Positions 18,481-27,481 of a stretch of 64,000 nt of DNA are shown piece after piece. Location: contig NZ_JAUHPX010000004.1 of NCBI RefSeq assembly GCF_030418305.1, positions 270,893 to 334,892 of the forward strand, written 5' to 3'. The notes under the pieces are model-generated. The model worked only from the letters and a program-made list of their open reading frames with translations, searched no databases and had not been told where the DNA came from. Position 1 is the stretch's first letter, and every line of letters starts with the position of its first letter. The translations under genes and the position numbers were made by a program. The DNA comes from Demequina lignilytica (GTDB lineage: Bacteria > Actinomycetota > Actinomycetes > Actinomycetales > Demequinaceae).

Positions 18481-19793
18481 CGCTGCGTCGCCCCCCCATC
18501 GCGACTCTCCCTGCGTCTGGCCATCATCTCCCCGACCACGCGCATCGCGCCAGCAAGAGCCGCGCCGGCGGGCATCGCGTACACGCCGATCGGCACGGCG
18601 AGCGCGAGCACCGTCACGAGGCCGAGGCCCTCCGACAGCGCGGTGAGGGTCACCGCGCGTCCGTAGCGCTTCGCCGCGAGGTTCACGGCGTTGTACGGCT
18701 GCGCGACCGCACCCACCGTCGCGGCCGCGCCCCGCGCGACGGCGAGCGGCACCCGGATCGCGCGGTCGGCGAGGGTCGCGATGATCGGGGTGACGACCAC
18801 GAGGGCCGCGGAGAACGCGAGCCCGCAGGCGAGCACCACCAGGTTCTGTCGCGCGACGTGGCGGTACGCGGCGCGCACCTGGCCGGAGCCGAGCATCCGC
18901 ACCGCGGTCGGGATGAAGAACGCGGACATCCCCGCGCCCAGCACCAGCACCGGCTGGGAGGCGATGCGTGCCGCCTCCAGCGCGACCACCGCCGAGGATC
19001 CCAGCACGCCGGCGATGATCAGGGTTCTCAGGTAGTTCGCTCCGTGCGCGATCAGCGCGGGCGCGCTGGCGACCGCGGACTCGCGCCAGTCGCTCGGCGC
19101 GCGCTCGGGCACGCGCGGCACCGACCGGTGAAGCACCATGCCGGTGGTCGCGCTCGCGAGGTTCCCCAGCGCGAGGATCGAGAACGGGAGAGCCGCCAGC
19201 ACCTCCGGCGCGACGTCGCCCGCCGAGGTCGCGACCTCGGCCGCGACGATCCCCACCAGCACCACGGCGAGGTTCACCGTGGAGACCACCGCCGCATAGC
19301 CGTGATGCAGGGACGCGTGCAGCGCGCCGCGCACGTGATCCTGGAACGTGGACACGGCCGTCCATGCCGCCGCCGACCCGCAGATCACGATGAAGACCCC
19401 GGTGCTCAGCCCTCCCCGGAGCGGCAGACCCGCGACGAAGGCGCCGACCGCGGCGAGCCCGAGCAGCGGAGCGGCCTGGCGGAGGTCGTTGCGATAGCGG
19501 GGCCGGTAGATGTCGCTGAGGCGGTTGACGTGGAGCCGCTGGAGGGTGAACACCGCGAGCTGGGGCACGATCATGAGCACCACCCCGGCCGCGAAGACGA
19601 GCGCGTAGAGCGCGAGCTCGCCCTCGCCCAGCACGCGCAGCGCGAGGATGCCCGTGGCGAAGGTCGCGAGGGACGCCTGGCCCGCATCGGCGAGCGACCA
19701 GATCGCGCCGTTGACGCGTCTCACCGCGGCCCCGGCAGGTCCGTCGTCCGCGCCCGCGGACGGCGCGCGGGGCGCAGCGGACCGCGGCGACAT
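18477..19793 (-). CDS. Polysaccharide flippase (Wzx/MATE-like)
   Basis: The product is 438 aa from the ATG at 19793 (GGGCGGG upstream); a longer open frame to 19889 lacks a ribosome site. It has about 12 hydrophobic helices starting near residue 30, and no soluble domain. The layout and its place next to the polymerase-like gene fit a Wzx-type flippase of the MATE/MOP superfamily that moves lipid-linked repeat units to the outer face of the membrane. No highly specific motif exists for the family, so the assignment is by topology and neighbours. The 142-base gap downstream of its start, before the second sugar-phosphate transferase, carries repeated GGGCACCC words but no gene. Confidence 0.8.
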   Translation of the reverse strand: MSPRSAAPRAPSAGADDGPAGAAVRRVNGAIWSLADAGQASLATFATGILALRVLGEGELALYALVFAAGVVLMIVPQLAVFTLQRLHVNRLSDIYRPRYRNDLRQAAPLLGLAAVGAFVAGLPLRGGLSTGVFIVICGSAAAWTAVSTFQDHVRGALHASLHHGYAAVVSTVNLAVVLVGIVAAEVATSAGDVAPEVLAALPFSILALGNLASATTGMVLHRSVPRVPERAPSDWRESAVASAPALIAHGANYLRTLIIAGVLGSSAVVALEAARIASQPVLVLGAGMSAFFIPTAVRMLGSGQVRAAYRHVARQNLVVLACGLAFSAALVVVTPIIATLADRAIRVPLAVARGAAATVGAVAQPYNAVNLAAKRYGRAVTLTALSEGLGLVTVLALAVPIGVYAMPAGAALAGAMRVVGEMMARRRESRDGGATQR

Positions 19794-19935
19794 GGCGAAC
19801 CCGCCCGTGCGTCGTGCGTCACGAGCCCCCCTCCGCTGCCAGCCCCGGCTCCTCGTCCGGCAGTGCCCTCGCCCCCAAAAGTAGGGCACCCCCGGCGCGT
19901 GTCAAGGGTGGGGCACCCGTGGGCGCCGTGAGGCC

Positions 19936-21396
19936 TCAGTACGCGCCCCGGCCCGCGAGCACGGCCCACGCCGTACGCAGCACGATGATCGCGTCCAACC
20001 CCAGCGTCCAGTTCTGGGTGTAGTGCAGGTCCAGCCGCACCGTCTCCTCCCAGCTGAGGTCGGAGCGACCGCTCACCTGCCACAGGCCGGTGATCCCGGG
20101 CTTGACCAGCTGCCGTCGCGCCACCTCCTGGTCCCAGAGCTCGGTCTCCCGCGGCAGGGGAGGCCGCGGTCCGACGATCGACATGTCGCCCTTGAGCACG
20201 TTGAAGAGCTGGGGGAGCTCGTCCAGCGAGAAGCGCCGCAGCACCCGGCCGACGCGGGTGACCCGCGGGTCCTCCCGCATCTTGAAGTGGACGCCGTTGC
20301 CCTCGTTCTCCGCGATGATCGCGGCGAGGCGCTCCTCGGCATCGAGGTACATGGTGCGGAACTTCAGCATCTCGAAGGGCTGATGCGCGAGGCCGACGCG
20401 GCTCTGACGGAACAGCACGGGGCCGGGGCTCGACAGCCTGACGGCGGTGGCGATCGCGAGCATCGGCACCGCGAGCACCAGCAGGATCGCGGCGGCGCCC
20501 ACCCGGTCCGCCACGGCCTTCAGCACCCGCGACGGACCGGTGAACGTCGGAGGGTCGACGTGGATGAGCGGCAGTCCCGCGACCTGGCTGACCGCCACCC
20601 GCGGGAGCGCGATGTCGGCCACCGTCGGAGCGACGATGAGCCCGACGCCCGAATCCTCGAGCTCGTACTCGAGGCGACGGGCCTCCTTCAGGGAGACCTC
20701 CTCGGTGCCGACGAGCACGATGTACTCCGCTCCCACCTGGTCGGCCGCGGCGGGCGCGTCGGCGATCGCGCCCAGCACCGGGATCTCCGAGAGGTCCGCC
20801 GCGAGCGCGGCGTCGCCGGCGCCGTGCACGCACACGCCCGCGACCTCGTAGCTGTGCTCCCGCGCGGTGCGGGCGAGGCGACGGATCATCTGCTCGACGG
20901 TGCGCTGCGGGCCCACGATCACCACGCGCTGTCGCAGCCGACCGAGCGCGCGCTGCTCACGGAACCAGGTCCTCCACGCGCGGCGGTACCCGAACAGCAC
21001 CAGCGTGCCGACGGGCAGGGCGAAGAGGAGGTAGCCGCGGCTGATCTGCCACTGCGTGAGGAAGCCGACGATCGCGACGATCGCGAAGGTGCGCCAGCCG
21101 GCGGTGCCGACGCGCTGGTACTCCTCCGGCCCCTGGCCCAGGATGCGCGGGTCGCGCGACCGCGTCCACCCCAGCTGGAGCACCCAGAGGACCGACACCA
21201 TCAACGTCACCCACCAGTAGGCGGGACCGGAGGGGCCGACCAGCGCGACGAACGGGTCCCAGCCGAAGCGGACGCCGTGCGCCGCGACCATGATGAGGGC
21301 GACGACGAAGACGTCGGTGAAGGTGATGCGCCGCTGGATCGCGCGCGCCCAGGACTGCGTGCCCGCTCCCGCGGGCGCGATGTCCAGAAGCGCCAT
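19936..21396 (-). CDS. Polyprenyl-phosphate sugar-1-phosphate transferase, second copy
   Basis: The product is 486 aa; the ATG follows CGCTGAGGGGAACACGTC. Like the first copy it has N-terminal membrane helices and a C-terminal catalytic domain: PVLFRQSRVGLAHQPFEML, KFRTMYLDAEERL, DPRVTRVGRVLRRFSLDELP, NVLKGDMSIVGPRPPLPRET and GLWQVSGRSDLSWEE. Blocks such as SRGYLLFALPVGTL and the C-terminal VLAGRGAY are shared with the copy at 2567, so they are paralogues. Two initiating transferases could mean two polymers or two repeat units. It is the first gene of the run flippase-polymerase-glycosyltransferases. Confidence 0.93.
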   Translation of the reverse strand: MALLDIAPAGAGTQSWARAIQRRITFTDVFVVALIMVAAHGVRFGWDPFVALVGPSGPAYWWVTLMVSVLWVLQLGWTRSRDPRILGQGPEEYQRVGTAGWRTFAIVAIVGFLTQWQISRGYLLFALPVGTLVLFGYRRAWRTWFREQRALGRLRQRVVIVGPQRTVEQMIRRLARTAREHSYEVAGVCVHGAGDAALAADLSEIPVLGAIADAPAAADQVGAEYIVLVGTEEVSLKEARRLEYELEDSGVGLIVAPTVADIALPRVAVSQVAGLPLIHVDPPTFTGPSRVLKAVADRVGAAAILLVLAVPMLAIATAVRLSSPGPVLFRQSRVGLAHQPFEMLKFRTMYLDAEERLAAIIAENEGNGVHFKMREDPRVTRVGRVLRRFSLDELPQLFNVLKGDMSIVGPRPPLPRETELWDQEVARRQLVKPGITGLWQVSGRSDLSWEETVRLDLHYTQNWTLGLDAIIVLRTAWAVLAGRGAY

Positions 21397-21433
21397 GACG
21401 TGTTCCCCTCAGCGTCCAGCGTGAGACCAGGCG

Positions 21434-21475
21434 GATGAGCACGGCGCCCCGCCATCGCGGGGCGCCGTGCTCATC
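21434..21475. terminator. Long perfect hairpin terminator
   Basis: A perfect 19-bp stem (21434-21452 with 21457-21475, arm GATGAGCACGGCGCCCCGC, loop CATC) lies between the small LSETG protein gene and the sugar-phosphate transferase gene, both on the minus strand. It should insulate the polysaccharide genes from the small gene. Confidence 0.8.
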
Positions 21476-21478
21476 GAC

Positions 21479-21820
21479 CTAGACCCTGGTGCCCGTCGAG
21501 GTGCGGCGGGCCGAGATCACCACCGTCGCCGCGCCCGCGACCAGCAGTGCGCCCGCACCGAGCGCCATCGGCAGGCTGTCGAAGCCGGTCTCCGACAGCG
21601 TCGGCACCACCGTGGTGGTGGTCGTCACCTTCTTGGTCTCGACGACGACCTCCTCGGTCTCATCGTCGACGTCGACGACCTCGTCGTCGACCGGATCGTT
21701 CGGGATGACGCCGGACTGCGGTGCCGGAGGCGCCGGATAGACAGGAGCCGCGAAGGCCGCTGTCGGCGCTAGGACGATGGCTCCCGCGAGAACCCCGATT
21801 GCGATCTTTCGACCCCACAT
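21479..21820 (-). CDS. Small secreted protein with LSETG wall-anchor tail
   Basis: The product is 113 aa. The ATG at 21820 follows GTGGGGGAGAGTAACC. The order is: signal peptide (WGRKIAIGVLAGAIVLAPTA, cleavage after AFA), a short Pro-rich stretch, an Asp/Glu/Val/Thr linker (DDEVVDVDDETEEVVVETKK), then LSETGFDSLP, a hydrophobic helix (ALGAGALLVAGAATVVI) and an Arg tail. The protein has almost no globular part, so it may be a wall-attached stalk or spacer. The signal peptide and anchor helix closely resemble those of the protein at 203-703. LSETG departs from LPXTG/LAXTG; no sortase gene is in the window. Confidence 0.8.
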   Translation of the reverse strand: MWGRKIAIGVLAGAIVLAPTAAFAAPVYPAPPAPQSGVIPNDPVDDEVVDVDDETEEVVVETKKVTTTTTVVPTLSETGFDSLPMALGAGALLVAGAATVVISARRTSTGTRV

Positions 21821-21890
21821 GGTTACTCTCCCCCACTCCACGTCGCACACCCTCCGTTTGTCATGCGATCGCGTTCTCGACTCTAGCCCT

Positions 21891-21903
21891 CTATGTCCGA
21901 TTT
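21891..21903 (-). promoter_or_regulatory. CGGACATA box upstream of the LSETG protein gene
   Basis: On the minus strand this reads AAATCGGACATAG, 71 bases before the ATG at 21820. It shares AAANCGGACATAR with sites upstream of the genes starting at 9775 and 40715, all in the same orientation relative to the gene. The flanking A-rich stretch (GAGAAAAAGAGAGACAAAT) suits a promoter region. Confidence 0.45.
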
Positions 21904-22045
21904 GTCTCTCTTTTTCTCTATGTGCCGCCCACTGCGCACGAATCCGCCGCTGGCGGCGAGCAAGGGACAAAGGTCCTGAGTCGATGCCGAATCGGGCGGG
22001 ACGTGCGGGGAGAGCGCTCCCAGTCGCGCCACGCGCATCGGCGGA

Positions 22046-22612
22046 TCAGCACCCGTCCTGCAGCGCCACCTTCGCGAATCCCGCGGTCTGATAGGCGAAC
22101 TGATAGGCCCAGTACCACGGCGCGAGGGTCTCGCCCGAGTCGACGTAGGCGATGTCGCCGTCCCAGCAGCGCTCCATGATCACGCGGGTGCGGGTGAGGT
22201 GGGGCCGGATCGTGATGACCGCGACGGACTCCCATCCATACGACTCGACCAGCTCCCGCATCCACCTGGCCTCGCCGCGGGTGGTGAACGGCTCGGGCTG
22301 GGAGCACAACACCTCGAAGCCCCACGCGTCGGGGGCGTCGCACAGCTCGGCCGCCCGCTCCATCGCCTCGCGCTTCTCCGCATCGTCCTCGACGAGCGAG
22401 ACGACCAGCGTGTCCGCCAGCCCGTCGGCGATCATCTGCTCGGCGAGCTCCATCCGGGTGTCCGTCGGCGGCCCGATGACGTAGACCGCGTCGACGGCGC
22501 GGGGCTCGTCGCTCGCCGGGAACGCGTACAGGGGGAGGCACGCGATCAGCGCCAGTGCGGCGACCACCGCACCAGCGATCACGATCCTCATCCCCCGACC
22601 CACGCGCGGCAC
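22046..22612 (-). CDS. YdcF/DUF218-like membrane-anchored protein
   Basis: The product is 188 aa from a GTG at 22612, or 181 aa from an ATG at 22591 that has GGGGG directly before it; neither start is well supported. One N-terminal helix (IVIAGAVVAALALIACLPLY) precedes a single domain with AVDAVYVIGPPTDTRMELAEQM, ADTLVVSLVEDD, TTRGEARWMRELVESYGW and VAVITIRPHLTRTRVIMERC. This order matches DUF218 (SanA/YdcF fold), envelope proteins of unknown substrate linked to vancomycin sensitivity or polysaccharide work in some bacteria. The conserved acidic and T-rGEA motifs are present. Confidence 0.72.
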   Translation of the reverse strand: MPRVGRGMRIVIAGAVVAALALIACLPLYAFPASDEPRAVDAVYVIGPPTDTRMELAEQMIADGLADTLVVSLVEDDAEKREAMERAAELCDAPDAWGFEVLCSQPEPFTTRGEARWMRELVESYGWESVAVITIRPHLTRTRVIMERCWDGDIAYVDSGETLAPWYWAYQFAYQTAGFAKVALQDGC

Positions 22613-22627
22613 CCTAGCCGACGAGTG

Positions 22628-23266
22628 TTACGAATCGGAGCGCAGCGCCTCGCCGACCGCCTCGCCCACCTTCCGGGCGGCCGCGACCGTGTAGTGGACG
22701 CCGTCGTCGGTCGCGCCGGGCGCCCACGCGGCACCCTCGCGGATCGCCGCGGCCGCGTCGACCCACTCCCAGCCCTGCTCGCCCGCCAGGGCCCGCAGGC
22801 TCCGGTTGTAGGCGGTCGTGTCGAGCCCGTAGTCGTCGGCGATCGGCGGGATCGACAGCAGCAGCACGCGCGGCGCGGCCACCACCCCGGCGATGGACAC
22901 CAGCGCGGAGGCCGTCTCCTCGAACGGCAGCCCCCACGCCAGGTCGTTCGTGCCGAGCGCGAGGATCAGCACGTCCGCCTCGACGGGCGTCACCCGCTCG
23001 AGCTGGTGGAGCGACGTCGCGCCCGGGACGGCCGTGCCGCCGGCGAGCAGCGCATCGTCCCCGAGGGCCCAGAACAGGTATGACCCCTCCCCCAGCCCCT
23101 CCTGCGTGAACACCGACGAGTCGCCGAAGGACAGCGAGTCGCCCACCACCGCCACGCGCAGGGGGGACGATGCGGCGGACGGGCCGGGCGTGGCGCCTCC
23201 GGGATCGGCGGGGGCGCAGGCGACCAGCATCGCCGCGAGCGCGCCCGCGGCCGCCATGGTCCTCAT
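22628..23266 (-). CDS. SGNH/GDSL hydrolase lipoprotein
   Basis: The product is 212 aa. The ATG at 23266 overlaps the stop of the upstream dehydrogenase by 4 bases. It has a lipoprotein signal (MRTMAAAGALAAMLVAC, lipid on Cys17) and a Pro/Ser linker. The SGNH blocks follow: VVGDSLSFGDSS (catalytic Ser), a Gly in VPGATS, LALGTNDLAWG (Asn) and DGVHYTVAA (Asp-x2-His). It is likely an extracytoplasmic esterase or deacetylase, perhaps acting on O-acylated polysaccharide (inference from location). Confidence 0.85.
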   Translation of the reverse strand: MRTMAAAGALAAMLVACAPADPGGATPGPSAASSPLRVAVVGDSLSFGDSSVFTQEGLGEGSYLFWALGDDALLAGGTAVPGATSLHQLERVTPVEADVLILALGTNDLAWGLPFEETASALVSIAGVVAAPRVLLLSIPPIADDYGLDTTAYNRSLRALAGEQGWEWVDAAAAIREGAAWAPGATDDGVHYTVAAARKVGEAVGEALRSDS

Positions 23267-24384
23267 GCCCACGCGAGGTCCCGGACCCGCACGTCGGCGC
23301 CCGTCCGCGCGGACTCGATCATCGCGAGCGACAGCGCGTGATCCCACAGCCCCTGCGCGAGCGGGTACGGCTCGGGCGCCTCGCCGCGGACCCACCGGCC
23401 CATGTCCTCGAGGATCTGGGCGACGGCGAGGTCGTCCTCCGACATCCGCGAGTCATGCCAGGCGTTGCGGTAGACCACCTCGCCGTCGAACGCGGTGTGC
23501 CACAGCGCGTTGCCCTCGAGGTTGAGGTCCACCCCGGTGCGACGATGCTCGAGGTGCCCGGGGACGGGGCCGTCGGCCGTGAGGCGCAGCACCGAGTCGT
23601 CGGAGATCTCGCCGCGCTCGCCGCGGATGACGACCCGACGGTGCAGGTACGGGTTCCACCACTGGTTGTCGACGAAGTCGTACAGCCCGGACCGGCCGTC
23701 CCCGAAGTCGAGGGTGGCGAGCATGGTCGCGCGCGGCTGCGGCTGGTCGCCGCCGACCCAGCCGTCGGGGGTCAGCGGGTCGACCATGGGCGCGGTGAAG
23801 GTGCGGGCGTTGACGGTCGCCTCGGTGACGGCCGCCGGGTCGCCGGAGCCGAGGTACGTCCGGATGAGCGAGACCGCGTGATAGAGGTGCGTGGAGCTGA
23901 GCTGCACGTGGTGCGGCGTGCCGATCGCGCCCCGCCGGAGCAGGGCGATGCGGGCGGCGTGGCCGGGCATGCGCGTGTACTGCTCGGCGACCTGGACGAT
24001 CCCGGCGCCGCCCACGGCGCGCCACAGCGCGGCGAGGCCGGCGGCGTCGGGCGCGGGCGGGGTCTCGGCGAGGACGGGGATCCGCGCGCCGACGATGCTC
24101 TCGATCATGCCCGGGCTGACGTCCCACGGCACGGCGACCACCACGAACTCGGGGCGGCGCTCGAGGGCCTCCTCCAGACTGTCGGCGGCCAGGGCGTCAT
24201 CGAGGTGCGCGGTGAAGGGCGCGGCGTCGCGGCGGGCCTCGACCAGCGCCTCGGCCGCTCGGGCGGCGGTGCGGCCGACGATCGCGACCGGCTCGAGGCG
24301 CTCCGGGGCCATGGCGGCGAGCCGCAGCATGAACCGCGTGCGCCAGCCGGTGCCCACGATCGCGAATCGCACGGGTGCGGTCAT
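23263..24384 (-). CDS. Gfo/Idh/MocA family oxidoreductase
   Basis: The product is 373 aa; ATG at 24384 preceded by AAAGGAG on the other strand only, so the start rests on the N-terminal Rossmann motif (RFAIVGTGWRTRFML). The family's EKP-like position reads AETPPAPD, a departure from the usual E-K-P, and the C-terminal dimerisation domain has YTRMPGHAARI and STHLYHAVSLIRTYLG. Substrates in this family are mostly sugars or sugar acids oxidised with NAD(P). It is coupled to the SGNH lipoprotein by an ATGA overlap. Direct repeats just upstream (24401-24460) may regulate it. Confidence 0.82.
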   Translation of the reverse strand: MTAPVRFAIVGTGWRTRFMLRLAAMAPERLEPVAIVGRTAARAAEALVEARRDAAPFTAHLDDALAADSLEEALERRPEFVVVAVPWDVSPGMIESIVGARIPVLAETPPAPDAAGLAALWRAVGGAGIVQVAEQYTRMPGHAARIALLRRGAIGTPHHVQLSSTHLYHAVSLIRTYLGSGDPAAVTEATVNARTFTAPMVDPLTPDGWVGGDQPQPRATMLATLDFGDGRSGLYDFVDNQWWNPYLHRRVVIRGERGEISDDSVLRLTADGPVPGHLEHRRTGVDLNLEGNALWHTAFDGEVVYRNAWHDSRMSEDDLAVAQILEDMGRWVRGEAPEPYPLAQGLWDHALSLAMIESARTGADVRVRDLAWA

Positions 24385-24400
24385 GGGTTCATCCTCGCAA

Positions 24401-24460
24401 AGGAGTCCTGATTGTCCCGGGAGGCGCGTATTGCGCGTTTCGGGAGGACTGAGTGTCCCG
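24401..24460. repeat. Pair of 19-bp direct repeats upstream of the dehydrogenase gene
   Basis: Units at 24401-24419 and 24442-24460 agree at 15 of 19 positions (core CTGAKTGTCCCG), with 41 bases between starts. Between them is a small GCGCG-rich palindrome. The pair lies between the end of the FAD/Fe-S enzyme gene and the ATG at 24384, so it could be an operator or a terminator-like structure. Confidence 0.5.
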
Positions 24461-24503
24461 ACGGGCGGTGGGGGGAGCGAGAGCGGGGTGGGTGCGGAGC
24501 CGG

Positions 24504-27365
24504 TCAGGAGGCCGCGCGGCGGCGTTCCATGATGAGCTCCGCCAGGTGGCGGCCCTGGACGTCGGCGAGATCGTCGGCCTGGGTGCGGCAGCTGACGCCG
24601 TCGGCGAGGTAGATCGACCCCTCGGGCGCCTCCCGGAGCGCGGGGAGCAGGGAGTTCTCCGCGACCTTCACGCTGGTCTCGTAGTGCCCCTTCTCCGTGC
24701 CCCAGTTGCCGGCGAGGCCGCAGCACCCGCTCGTCTCGGTCACGGTCGCGCCGGCGCGGGCCAGCAGCTCCCGGTCCGCGGCGTAGCCCATCACCGAGTA
24801 CTGGTGGCAGTGAGGCTGGACGACGGCGGTGACGTCGGACAGGTCCGGCATCCGCCAGCCCTCGCGCGGCTTGACGGGCGAGCGCCCGGTCAGCACCTCG
24901 GCGAGCGTGTAGGTGCCGCGCGCGACGGCGGCGGCGCGCGGGTCCTCCGGCAGCAGGTCCACCAGGTCGCCGCGCAGCACCGCCATGCAGCTGGGCTCGA
25001 CCCCCACGATCGGCACGCCGTTGACCGCCCACGGCCCCAGCACCCCGAGCAGGTGCTCAAGGTGGTGCTTGGCGCCGTCGAGCTGGCCCGTCGAGATCCA
25101 GGTGACGCCGCAGCAGGCGTCCCCCGCGACCACGACCACGTCGAGGCCGGCGTCCTCGAGCACCTCGACCACCGCGGTCGGGATCTGCGGGTCGATGCCG
25201 TCCGTGAAGGAGTCGGCCCACAGCACCACGCGGGTGTTCCTCGGCACGGCGCGGGCCGCGTCGCCGCGGCGTTCCCTCGCGAACTCCGTCGCGCGGAACG
25301 GCTTCGCGAACCGCGGCAGCGTGCGGCGCGTGTCCATGCCCGCGATCGACACCGCGATCCGCTGGATCCACGCGGGCCTCAGCACCGCGTTCACCACGGA
25401 GGGCACCAGCCCGATCACCTTGAGCCAGCGCGGCAGCCAGCCGATCGAGTAGTGCGTCGCGGGGCGCAGGCGGCCCTTGTACGTGCGGTGCAGCACCTCG
25501 GACTTGTAGGCCGCCATGTCGACGCCGCTCGGGCAGTCCGCGGAGCAGGCCTTGCAGCTCAGGCACAGGTCGAGGCTCTCGCGGACCTCGGGGGCCGTCA
25601 GCCCGCCGATCAGCGTGCCGTTGATCGCGTCCTGGAGCACACGGGCACGACCACGGGTCACGTCCTTCTCATCCCCCGTCGCCTGATAGCTGGGGCACAT
25701 GAAGCCCGACCCAGACCCGATCGCGTCCGCGCGGCACTTGCCCACGCCCGTGCAGCGGTGGACGGCCTCGGCCATGTCGCCATGGTCGTGCGGGAACGTG
25801 AAGCCCTCGCCCGGGGTGCGCGGCGCGGCGGGGCGCCGCAGGTGCGCGTCGAGCGGATCGGGGTCCACCATCACGCCGGGATTGAGCACGTTCTCGGGGT
25901 CGAACAGGTGCTTGACCTGGCGGAACAGGTCGATCGCCTCGCCCGAGTACATCGCGGGCAGCAGCTCCGAGCGGGCGCGCCCGTCCCCGTGCTCGCCCGA
26001 CAGCGATCCGCCATGGGACGCGACCAGCGCGGCGGCGTCCGTCATGAACGCCCGCAGCGGCTCGCCCGACTCCTGCATCGGGATGCCGAGCCGGACGTGG
26101 ATGCAGCCGTCGCCGAAGTGCCCGAAGGGCTGCCCGACCACGCCGTGGCGCTCCATGAGCGCGTCGAAGTCCCTGAGGTACGCCCCCAGCCGCTCCGGCG
26201 GGACGGCGGCGTCCTCCCAGCCGGGCCACGCCTCGTCGTTGTCCGGGGTGCGGCCCGACAGGCCGGCGCCGTCCGCGCGGATCGCCCACAGGCGGGCGGC
26301 CTCCCGCGGGTCGGCCACCTCGCGCCAGGCGGACGTGCCCGCGTCGGCCGCGAGCGCCGCGAGGGCGGCGCGCGCCTCCTCCTCGGTCTCGCCGCCCACC
26401 TCGACGAACAGCCAGCCGGCCCCCTCGGGCAGGTCGGGCACCGGCCCGGTCGCGCCCGCGACGCGGGCGACCAGGCGGGCGTCGAGGCCCTCGACGGCCT
26501 GCGGCCGGTGGGGAAGGATCCCGACCACCGCATCGGCCGCCGCCGGCATGTCCGCGTAGCCGAAGGCCGCGGTGAGGCGCGCGGGCGGCACGTCCACCAG
26601 CCGCACCGTCGCCTCGAGGATGGTGGCGAGCGTGCCCTCGGAGCCCACCAGGAAGCGCGCGAGGTCGCCGCCGAGCTCCGGCAGCAGGTGCTCGAGCGAG
26701 TAGCCGCTGACCTGACGCGAGAAGCGGCCGAACTCCTGCCGGATCAGCGCGAGGTTCGCCGCCACCAGCTCCTCGAGCCCGGGCACGGCGCCCACGCCGC
26801 GCGCACCCGCCGTGAAGCGGCGGCCGATCCCGTCGACCGCCTCGAGCGAGACCACGTTGTCCGCCGTGCGCCCGAACGCGACCGCATGCGGCCCGCAGGC
26901 GTTGTTGCCGATCATCCCGCCGAGCGTCGCGCGGGTCGAGGTCGACGGGTCGGGACCGAAGCGGAGACCCGCGCCGGCGACCCGCTTCTGCAGGTCCGAC
27001 AGGATCACGCCGGGCTGGACGCGCGCGGTCTTGGCCTCGAGGTCGACGTCGAGGATCCGGTTCATGTGGCGGCTGAGGTCGAGCACCACGCCCGGGCCGA
27101 TCGCGTTGCCCGCCACCGACGTGCCTCCGCCGCGCATGGTCGTGGCGACCCCGGCGGCGCGGGCGGTCTCGAGCGCGGCGAGCAGGTCGTCGGCGTCCCG
27201 CGGGTACGCGACCACGGCGGGGACGATGCGGTAGTTGGAGGCGTCCGTCGAGTACTCGGCGCGCCGGCGCGGGGAGGCGTCGACCTCCCCGTCGATGGCG
27301 CGATCCAGCGCGGCCGCGAGCTCGGTGGAGGCGGTGGAGGGGGCCGTCGTCGTCACGCGCGTCAT
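24504..27365 (-). CDS. FAD-binding and 4Fe-4S D-lactate dehydrogenase-like oxidase
   Basis: The product is 953 aa from the ATG at 27365. The N-terminal half is a VAO-type FAD domain (TTMRGGGTSVAGNAIGPG, STRATLGGMIGNNACGPH, FLVGSEGTLATILEATVRL) followed by the FAD-oxidase C-terminal domain (SLSGEHGDGRARSELL). The C-terminal half has ferredoxin-like CTGVGKCR and CLSCKACSADCPSGVDMAAYK, then two CCG-type regions ending HCHQYSVMG and TSGCCGLAGNWG. This fused GlcD+GlcF layout is found in actinobacterial D-lactate and 2-hydroxyacid dehydrogenases that pass electrons to the respiratory chain. Glycolate or D-2-hydroxyglutarate are other possible substrates. Confidence 0.9.
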   Translation of the reverse strand: MTRVTTTAPSTASTELAAALDRAIDGEVDASPRRRAEYSTDASNYRIVPAVVAYPRDADDLLAALETARAAGVATTMRGGGTSVAGNAIGPGVVLDLSRHMNRILDVDLEAKTARVQPGVILSDLQKRVAGAGLRFGPDPSTSTRATLGGMIGNNACGPHAVAFGRTADNVVSLEAVDGIGRRFTAGARGVGAVPGLEELVAANLALIRQEFGRFSRQVSGYSLEHLLPELGGDLARFLVGSEGTLATILEATVRLVDVPPARLTAAFGYADMPAAADAVVGILPHRPQAVEGLDARLVARVAGATGPVPDLPEGAGWLFVEVGGETEEEARAALAALAADAGTSAWREVADPREAARLWAIRADGAGLSGRTPDNDEAWPGWEDAAVPPERLGAYLRDFDALMERHGVVGQPFGHFGDGCIHVRLGIPMQESGEPLRAFMTDAAALVASHGGSLSGEHGDGRARSELLPAMYSGEAIDLFRQVKHLFDPENVLNPGVMVDPDPLDAHLRRPAAPRTPGEGFTFPHDHGDMAEAVHRCTGVGKCRADAIGSGSGFMCPSYQATGDEKDVTRGRARVLQDAINGTLIGGLTAPEVRESLDLCLSCKACSADCPSGVDMAAYKSEVLHRTYKGRLRPATHYSIGWLPRWLKVIGLVPSVVNAVLRPAWIQRIAVSIAGMDTRRTLPRFAKPFRATEFARERRGDAARAVPRNTRVVLWADSFTDGIDPQIPTAVVEVLEDAGLDVVVVAGDACCGVTWISTGQLDGAKHHLEHLLGVLGPWAVNGVPIVGVEPSCMAVLRGDLVDLLPEDPRAAAVARGTYTLAEVLTGRSPVKPREGWRMPDLSDVTAVVQPHCHQYSVMGYAADRELLARAGATVTETSGCCGLAGNWGTEKGHYETSVKVAENSLLPALREAPEGSIYLADGVSCRTQADDLADVQGRHLAELIMERRRAAS

Positions 27366-27481
27366 TCTTCCACCCCCGGCCCGGCCGGCCGCCAGGGACG
27401 GAGGGCCCGGGGCGCCTCCGGTTGCAGGTCGTGCTCGGCAGTCGCACATTAGTAGGGGTTGAGGGAGGAAGGGGGGCCTCC

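Noticed and set aside
17005..18666. A 553-codon plus-strand open frame
   Set aside because: It is antisense to the polymerase-like membrane gene and flippase and has a composition unlike any protein.
24453..27452. A 999-codon plus-strand open frame
   Set aside because: It is antisense to the FAD/Fe-S enzyme gene, which has clear motifs. The antisense product is Arg/Gly/Ala-rich low-complexity sequence.
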